Notes under the pieces: model-generated
What the model saw: the letters and a program-made list of their open reading frames with translations, nothing else
Database searches by the model: none
What the model was told of the DNA's origin: nothing
Shown: positions 58,710 to 64,000 of the stretch, one piece after another
Numbering within the stretch: the first letter of the stretch is position 1
Layout: every line of letters begins with the position of its first letter
Origin: DATASD01 sp035276765
GTDB taxonomy: Bacteria > Patescibacteriota > Saccharimonadia > Saccharimonadales > UBA4665
Direction of reading: 5' to 3'
Length of the DNA: 64,000 nucleotides
Assembly: GCA_035276765.1 (NCBI GenBank)
Contig: DATELH010000002.1
Span: forward strand, 744,001 to 808,000
Made by a program: the position numbers and the translations under genes

Positions 58710-61264
58710 GCATCAGACAAGATATGAAAAAACGTTGCATTGTACTATCACAGGGGCCGGTGCCGACCCCCGAACACGAAAAAGTTGAAGGCGGCGGCTT
58801 GCGCTGTTGGGGGCTGGCCAAAGGATTGGCGGCCAACGACGGCGACGTTGAGGTCACTGTTGCTTACCACGAAAGCTACCGACAAGAAAACTTTACCGAG
58901 CACTACGAAGGCATCCATCTTGCCACGTGGAACCTGCCCGACCTTCCCAAACTGTTATCCGAATTTGACACGGTAGTAGTGAGCTACTGCATGGGCGACC
59001 TTTCGATCAAGGCCGCCGACAGTTTGCGCCCCGACCAGCAACTTATTTTGGACTGTTACGTGCCGATTTACATCGAGGTTTCGGCGCGCCAAAGCAAAGA
59101 CCTTGAGCTCGAGTATGCCGCTTTTCACCACGACGTTCCGCGTTGGGCGCACGTGCTGCGTCGCGGCGACCGCTTTTTGTGTGCCAGCGAGCCACAAAAA
59201 CGCTTTTACCAAGGGGTGCTTTCGGGTATTGGCCGCATCAACCCGGCCACATATGGCGAAGACCTTATCCTCGTTGTGCCTTACGGCATTTACCGCGACC
59301 AGGCAAAACAAACCGAGCACCCCATTCAAAAACTTATCGGCAAAGACCATACCAAGTTTAAAAAAGTGTTGTGGTTCGGCGGCATTTACCCCTGGTTCGA
59401 CCTGACAGATCTCGTGGAAGCCGTACAAAAAGTAAACGGGCAAACGCCGGCCAAGCTAGTGATTGTGGGCGCCAAAAATCCGTTCAACACGCACCCGGAC
59501 TTTATAAAAAAATACGAGGAGCTGCTGGAGTACGTCAAGAAACACAAGCTTGAAGACTTAGTGGTTTTGCAAGATTGGATCCGGTTTGAGGACCGCGCCA
59601 ATTGGTACCTGGACAGTGATCTGGTGGTGGTCATTAATAAGCAAGGGCCCGAGAATGAGCTGGCGTGGCGTACGCGGTTGGTGGACTTTACGTGGGCGAA
59701 CTTGCCGCTTATTACCAATGGTGGCGACCCGGTGAGCGAGCTGTTGCTAGCCGCCGATGCTGCGGCGCAGTTTAGTGGTCTCACCCCAAGCGCTATGGCC
59801 AACGACATGCTCAAACTGTTTGCCGACAGAGTGACGCTGCAAGAGGTAAAAATGAACCTCAAGAACGTGCGCGACGAGTTGTACTGGGATGTGGCTACCA
59901 AACCGTTGGCCGAAGCGGTGCAGGCGCACGACCGCGCGCAAGACTTTACGGCGTTTGGCTCGTACGAGGTAGTGGCTGAAGCGCCCGCCGGTGCCCGCGC
60001 CAAGTTGCAGCGCCTGGCCATCAAGGCCCGCAAGGTACCGGCATACGCGCGCAAATACGGCTTGCGTAACACCTACCATGCCGTAAAAACGGTAGCTGGT
60101 CGCCAGCTGCACCGACGCTTGTCGTTGCCGGAAGGTACGGGTGCCCGCGTGGTGGTGGTTTCGCACCAGCTCGATATGTCCGGCGCCCCGTTTGTGATTA
60201 TGGATTTTGTGCGCGAGCTGCATGCCGCTTATCCCAAACTGCCGCTTGAGTTTTACACCTTTAATCCTGCGCACAACAACAACATTGCGACGCTCAACAA
60301 GGCCGGCATTCGTCCGAAAATTTTGGTGAACCGCGAGGCGATTATCAACTTTCACAAGGGCGACGTGGTGGTGCTGAACACCTCGGCGCATTCTATTCCG
60401 CTGAAGGAAACCATTTTTGCGGGACTCGAGAGCGGCCAGATTTCAAAACTGCTGTGGTATGTGCACGAAGACGAACCCGAGCTGATCTTCGGCAAGTTTG
60501 AAACGCAGCGCATGCACGACCTCATGAAGGCTGGCAAGCTGGAAATTTTAACCGCCGCCGTGCTCACCCGCGACCACTACCGCGAGCATTTCAACGACCA
60601 AGAACACATCAAAATTCAGCATTACCAAGTGGTGACGCCCAAAAAGTACCACCGCGTGCTGCCGGCCAAAGCCTTTCACGATAAACTCAGCTTTGTGTTG
60701 CCGGGCACCATCGGTGATGGTCGCAAGGGTCAACTGCCCATCTTTTATGCCTTTATTGAATTTTTGGAGCGTTATTACCACAAAAATCCCAAGGCGTACC
60801 GCGACTTTGAGCTGGTATATGTGGGCGTAACCGACGACTTTTTGTCGCGCCAACTGCTGCGTCATGCCAAAAAAGGCCTCGGCGACCGGTTTAAAACCTA
60901 TGGCCGCGTCACCAAGGAAAAGTGTTTGGACATTGTGCTGGAATCGAACTTTACCGTGTGTTACTCAATCCGCGAGTGCTTGCCGCTGTTTGTGTTTGAG
61001 GGCATGATCGCCGGCCACCCGATCTTGCGCAATGACTCGTCGGGCATGGCGGAGCAGCTTGAGGATGGCAAAAACGGCTACTACCTCGAGAGCAGCGACT
61101 TCGAACAAGTGGTGCAGACCATCGAAAAAACCCTGAACCGCGAAAAAACGTCCGACGAAAAACTTGCTACAATGTCGAAAGAAAGCAACCGGATTTCCCT
61201 CGCCCAGGAAAAGCACAGTTACTTGCCGATGGTCGAGGAAGCACGAAAGGCGCTTGATGGATAA
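58706..61264 (+). CDS. Double GT-B glycosyltransferase (two family 4-like halves)
   Basis: The 852-residue protein appears to join two GT-B units. The first (residues 1-400) has EKVEGGGLRCWGLAKGLAAN as an acceptor-site loop and VLWFGGIYPWFDLTDLVEAV as start of its donor domain. After a basic linker (PAYARKYGLRNTYHAVKTVA) the second (about 475-850) has VVVVSHQLDMSGAPFVIMDF, LSFVLPGTIGDGRKGQLPIF and YSIRECLPLFVFEGMIAGHP with the catalytic Glu region. Two activities in one chain would let it add two sugars in order. The start codon GTG overlaps the stop of the upstream gene. Confidence 0.85.
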   Translation: MSIRQDMKKRCIVLSQGPVPTPEHEKVEGGGLRCWGLAKGLAANDGDVEVTVAYHESYRQENFTEHYEGIHLATWNLPDLPKLLSEFDTVVVSYCMGDLSIKAADSLRPDQQLILDCYVPIYIEVSARQSKDLELEYAAFHHDVPRWAHVLRRGDRFLCASEPQKRFYQGVLSGIGRINPATYGEDLILVVPYGIYRDQAKQTEHPIQKLIGKDHTKFKKVLWFGGIYPWFDLTDLVEAVQKVNGQTPAKLVIVGAKNPFNTHPDFIKKYEELLEYVKKHKLEDLVVLQDWIRFEDRANWYLDSDLVVVINKQGPENELAWRTRLVDFTWANLPLITNGGDPVSELLLAADAAAQFSGLTPSAMANDMLKLFADRVTLQEVKMNLKNVRDELYWDVATKPLAEAVQAHDRAQDFTAFGSYEVVAEAPAGARAKLQRLAIKARKVPAYARKYGLRNTYHAVKTVAGRQLHRRLSLPEGTGARVVVVSHQLDMSGAPFVIMDFVRELHAAYPKLPLEFYTFNPAHNNNIATLNKAGIRPKILVNREAIINFHKGDVVVLNTSAHSIPLKETIFAGLESGQISKLLWYVHEDEPELIFGKFETQRMHDLMKAGKLEILTAAVLTRDHYREHFNDQEHIKIQHYQVVTPKKYHRVLPAKAFHDKLSFVLPGTIGDGRKGQLPIFYAFIEFLERYYHKNPKAYRDFELVYVGVTDDFLSRQLLRHAKKGLGDRFKTYGRVTKEKCLDIVLESNFTVCYSIRECLPLFVFEGMIAGHPILRNDSSGMAEQLEDGKNGYYLESSDFEQVVQTIEKTLNREKTSDEKLATMSKESNRISLAQEKHSYLPMVEEARKALDG

Positions 61265-62186
61265 AGAAAAAGTTTGTTTGGTGCTCGGCGCCAACGGGTT
61301 TGTGGGCAGTTACCTAGTGGAGCATTTGGCGAAGACGCCGGGCATGCGAGTGCGGGCTTTCGACCGCTTTTCGCGCGGGCCGCAGTTTGCCATGGCACCC
61401 AACATCGAGGTAGTAAAGGGCGACTTCTTTAACGACGATGACATCCGCCAGGCACTCACCGGAGTCGATCTAGTGCTGCACACTTTCTCGGCCACCACAC
61501 CGTTCGTTTCCGACAACAACCCCTATATCGATATTACCGATAATCTCATGCGCAGCGTCAAGATTTTTGAGCTTTGCGTAACGCAAGGCGTGGCTAAGGT
61601 GGGTTTTGTTTCCTCGGGCGGCGCAGTGTATGGCAGCTTGAGTGAACACAAAATCGCCAGCGAGGCCGACACGCCGCTGCCGGTTTCGCCGTACGGCATC
61701 AACAAGCTGGCCATCGAGTATTATCTTGAGTACTTCAAGCGTAAACACGGTATGCCTTATGTGGTGTACCGCTTGACCAACCCATATGGCCCGCGCCAGG
61801 TCACCAAAAACAACCAGGGTGCCATCCCGCTGTTTTTGGCCAAGATTAAAAATCACGAAACCATCACCATTTACGGTGATGGCACCAGCTCGCGCGACTA
61901 TATTTATATGGACGATGCCGCCGCCATGATCGCGCGCAGCTTTACCGCCGACAGCTCGCACGCCGTGTACAACATTGGCCGGGGCGAACAAACCAGTCTG
62001 AACGAGATTTTGGACGAGCTCAAGCAGTTGTCGGGCACCGAAGTTTCCGTTTCGTACACCGAAGCGCCTAAAACCTTTTTGCAAAGCACTGGCGTGACCA
62101 TCGACCGTTATCTGGCGGATTTTGGCGACCAGCAGTTTACCTCGCTGCACGATGGATTGCTCGCAACCATCAAAGCTAGCCAATAA
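61257..62186 (+). CDS. NAD-dependent sugar-nucleotide epimerase/dehydratase
   Basis: The 309-residue extended SDR has the NAD loop LVLGANGFVGSYLVEHL near residues 8-24, the active-site Ser in FVSSGGAVYGSLSEH, the catalytic YGINK, and VYRLTNPYGPRQV and GDGTSSRDYIYMDDAA typical of GalE/RmlB-like enzymes. It would supply a UDP- or dTDP-sugar to the local glycosyltransferases. The frame extends upstream to 61164, but ATG 61257 starts the family-like N-terminus and overlaps the previous stop by 8 bp. A strong terminator follows. Confidence 0.93.
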   Translation: MDKEKVCLVLGANGFVGSYLVEHLAKTPGMRVRAFDRFSRGPQFAMAPNIEVVKGDFFNDDDIRQALTGVDLVLHTFSATTPFVSDNNPYIDITDNLMRSVKIFELCVTQGVAKVGFVSSGGAVYGSLSEHKIASEADTPLPVSPYGINKLAIEYYLEYFKRKHGMPYVVYRLTNPYGPRQVTKNNQGAIPLFLAKIKNHETITIYGDGTSSRDYIYMDDAAAMIARSFTADSSHAVYNIGRGEQTSLNEILDELKQLSGTEVSVSYTEAPKTFLQSTGVTIDRYLADFGDQQFTSLHDGLLATIKASQ

Positions 62187-62187
62187 A

Positions 62188-62214
62188 AAACCGGCCTTTT
62201 TGCGGCCGGTTTGT
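62188..62214. terminator. Bidirectional terminator at the end of the glycan operon
   Basis: AAACCGGCC (62188-62196) pairs perfectly with GGCCGGTTT (62204-62212) over a 7-nt loop. It separates the convergent epimerase and secreted-protein genes. Confidence 0.88.
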
Positions 62215-62228
62215 CGTGTCTAAAAGTA

Positions 62229-63536
62229 CTACTGCGAGTAAAACGCCACACCCTCAACGCGGAAGCCGCCTTTTTGGGTGATGAGGTTAATAACACCTTG
62301 CGAAGAAGTCCAGACGTGCTGATACGTTTGCGGATTGTACAGGCGCCAGACGGCGAGCTGGGCGGCATTGGCTGGTGCGGTGTAAAACGCCAGGCCTTCG
62401 ATGTGGTAGCCGCGGCCCACGAGTGAGCTAATTTCCGACGAGTAAGCCGTCCACATGTGGTCGCCGGTTTGGTTGTTGGCGAGCCGCCAAATGGCGACAG
62501 CTCCAGGGATTGACGGGTCGGTGGTGTTAAAGGCAGCGCCTTCGTAATTGTAGTGAGCGTTAAAGCCGACGGCGTTCGCTTCGCAGCGGTAGCCAGTGTA
62601 GAAATGCGCATAGCTCTGCGGGCTGTATAGGCTCACAATTTGCGGCATCGTGGCTTCGTTGGAGCCGCACACGAACGTCGGGTCGCCGAACCATTGATTA
62701 TAAATGGCGCTAAAGTTTTGGTTGCCGTGCAGGTGCGGCGTGTACCAGTACAGGGTGGCAGTGGCGCCGGTGTCCATGTGCAAGGCTTGGCCGTCGATAG
62801 TCACGTAACCGTCGTAATATGCTGCGCCGCCGCTCGGGCAGCGAGCGAAAGTGCCTTGAGTCATCGGGCCGCCGTAGCAGCTTTGCGGGTCGTCGGAATT
62901 GTTCCAACTGCCACGTATGATCGCCCAATTGACATTCCCCTCGGAGCGCTGCTCGCCAAACTTGAGGAGCCAGGCGGCACGGATGAGCTGCTGTGAAAAC
63001 CCGACCTTGGCGCTGCTGTTTACGCAGGTGCCATTTACATCGGTGACGGTGACGCCATTGTGGGTGTACAGGTTGACGCCAGAATAGTTGTAGGTGGTGC
63101 CGCCGTCGGGACAGCCGTAGCCTGCGGCGCCGGCGTATACCAAAGAGGTGCAGCCACCATTCGGCCCGCTAATGAGTCCTTGTTCTTTTTGTAAAGTGGT
63201 GATGAGCACTTGTGGGTTGATGTTGTAGGCTTGGGCGGCGTCAAAAATAGCCTGCCCGGCGGTAACGTTGCTGCCAAATGTGTAGCCGGTGTTGGGCGAG
63301 TAGCCGTTTGGGTCGGGGAAGGTAAAACCGCGCGCTTGGCTAATGCAACTGCCAGGAAAGTTGTTGAGAAATACGTCGATTTGTGGCGCGCTCATGCTGT
63401 TGGCGTTGTCGAACACGGCATTGTCGATCACGTGGCCGGGAATAAAATCGGCCGAAACGAGCTGCGCCGGCAATAGGCTGCACAATAGCGCCACCGCCGG
63501 AAAAATAAGGAGCGATTTTTTAATAAATTGTTTCAT
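62229..63536 (-). CDS. Secreted protein with lysozyme-like region and C-terminal DUF5648-type repeats
   Basis: The 435-residue protein has a signal peptide (residues 1-29). The middle part (DNANSMSAPQIDVFLNNFPG; AQAYNINPQVLITTLQKEQG; GFSQQLIRAAWLLKFGEQRS) looks like the lysozyme-like/hydrolase module of Actinobacteria secreted proteins, with LQKEQG as a possible catalytic Glu. From about residue 295 three units of the DUF5648 type follow, each with an aromatic x-HFYT or H-W-T core (YSPQSYAHFYTGYRCE; WRLANNQTGDHMWTAYSSEI; WRLYNPQTYQHVWTSSQGVI). The repeats may bind sugars. A host-wall targeting role is an inference. Confidence 0.8.
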   Translation of the reverse strand: MKQFIKKSLLIFPAVALLCSLLPAQLVSADFIPGHVIDNAVFDNANSMSAPQIDVFLNNFPGSCISQARGFTFPDPNGYSPNTGYTFGSNVTAGQAIFDAAQAYNINPQVLITTLQKEQGLISGPNGGCTSLVYAGAAGYGCPDGGTTYNYSGVNLYTHNGVTVTDVNGTCVNSSAKVGFSQQLIRAAWLLKFGEQRSEGNVNWAIIRGSWNNSDDPQSCYGGPMTQGTFARCPSGGAAYYDGYVTIDGQALHMDTGATATLYWYTPHLHGNQNFSAIYNQWFGDPTFVCGSNEATMPQIVSLYSPQSYAHFYTGYRCEANAVGFNAHYNYEGAAFNTTDPSIPGAVAIWRLANNQTGDHMWTAYSSEISSLVGRGYHIEGLAFYTAPANAAQLAVWRLYNPQTYQHVWTSSQGVINLITQKGGFRVEGVAFYSQ

Positions 63537-63537
63537 A

Positions 63538-64000
63538 TTATTCTACTTTCAATGGGGTTGCGTCGGTGGTACTTTGCGTCTGACCGTTGAGGGTGGCGGA
63601 AGCCGTAACCGTCCAGATTCCCGTTGTTAATCCAATACTTTGTGGGGTCCACGTCCAGTACGCGCTGCCGCCGCGGTCGGTAGCTTGCGAGGGAAGGGAT
63701 TTGGTTGTGCCGTTTGAAGTAAAGGTAATGACGCATGTCGCACCAGGGGTCGTTGTGCAAACGGATTGCTCGGTTGCGTTGGCCGGGACATTAACATGAC
63801 TACTGACGAAATTGCCTTGCGGCTGCTGCAAAGCCGTGCCGCTCGCTGGCTGGGTTTGCTCCTGCTTGCCGTTGCTACTCGTTGAGGAAGTCCCGCCGCT
63901 ACCGCTGGTTGAACCGCTTGTATTGCTCGAGCTACTGCCTGAAGTACCGGAAGTGTTTGGCTTAGCCACACTAGAAGAAGCTTCGCCTTTGGTGTCGGAG
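63538..64000 (-). CDS. Surface protein fragment: Ser/Gly/Thr linker and Ig-like domain, 5' end outside window
   Basis: The frame is open from its stop at 63538 to the right edge, so the N-terminus is missing. The visible 153 residues begin with a Ser/Gly/Thr-rich linker (about residues 10-50), a Gln-rich part, and then a beta-sandwich (GNFVSSHVNVPANATEQSVC; GATCVITFTSNGTTKSLPSQ; GLTTGIWTVTASATLNGQTQ) with two Cys close together. This is the build of a C-terminal adhesive or stalk domain of an exported protein. A GTG at 63969 could be an internal start, but upstream codons continue the same Ser-rich composition. It is the upstream partner of the secreted protein gene, one base away. Confidence 0.7.
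   Translation of the reverse strand, partial: SDTKGEASSSVAKPNTSGTSGSSSSNTSGSTSGSGGTSSTSSNGKQEQTQPASGTALQQPQGNFVSSHVNVPANATEQSVCTTTPGATCVITFTSNGTTKSLPSQATDRGGSAYWTWTPQSIGLTTGIWTVTASATLNGQTQSTTDATPLKVE

Overview
The window looks like chromosomal DNA of a Patescibacteria/CPR bacterium, most likely Candidatus Saccharibacteria (TM7). The reasons are: a replication-origin block in bacterial order (recF, dnaN, dnaA, then rpmH, rnpA, yidC, jag); a type IV secretion locus of CPR style (seven tandem small pilin-like membrane proteins, PrgI-type protein, TraC/VirB4 ATPase, giant membrane proteins, transglycosylase-CHAP protein) right beside the origin; no outer-membrane assembly genes; and many genes that appear to be transcribed without a 5' leader. 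TGA acts as a stop (several ATGA/GTGA gene overlaps), so this is not a code-25 lineage. No taxonomic search was possible, so the phylum is an inference.

Layout. 1-11.3 kb: an EndoU-like nuclease cut by the left edge, an amidinohydrolase, a short MurE-type ligase, a large unknown soluble protein, tsaD, an unknown protein, valS and an XRE-HAD fusion. 11.4-21.2 kb: membrane and stress proteins, tRNA-Ser(CGA), tRNA-Arg(GCG), tRNA-Ser(GCT), tRNA-Ser(UGA), two large unknown proteins, a DJ-1/PfpI gene broken by an in-frame TGA, a Crp/Fnr regulator, comF-like and hsp20 genes. 21.2-37.2 kb: the type IV secretion region, with the pilins on the minus strand and the machine genes on the plus strand. 37.2-43.5 kb: origin region; the leftward genes (recF, dnaN, dnaA) and rightward genes (rpmH to jag) diverge from a 438-bp spacer with DnaA boxes and a long hairpin. 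43.5-62.2 kb: a cell-surface glycan region with glycosyltransferases, GtrA, a membrane/PIG-L fusion, a Wzm/Wzt-type ABC exporter, a DegT aminotransferase, methyltransferase, epimerases and an ATP-grasp/SDR/phosphoesterase operon. 62.2-64 kb: a secreted protein with C-terminal repeats of lactose-permease-unrelated DUF5648 type, and a partial Ser/Gly/Thr-rich surface protein running off the right edge.

How it fits together. The T4SS-like machine, its secreted peptidoglycan-cleaving component, the surface glycan exporter and the secreted proteins are what an epibiotic cell would need to build its envelope and contact a host. The EndoU-like protein and several large leaderless soluble proteins could be effectors, but nothing in the sequence proves this. 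The most notable finer signals are the repeated pattern of a -10 box 6-8 nt before the start codon in at least fourteen genes, and a 23-codon ORF wedged by stop/start overlaps between a Nudix-like gene and an ATP-grasp gene, with a perfect 9-bp stem that hides the ATP-grasp ribosome binding site.
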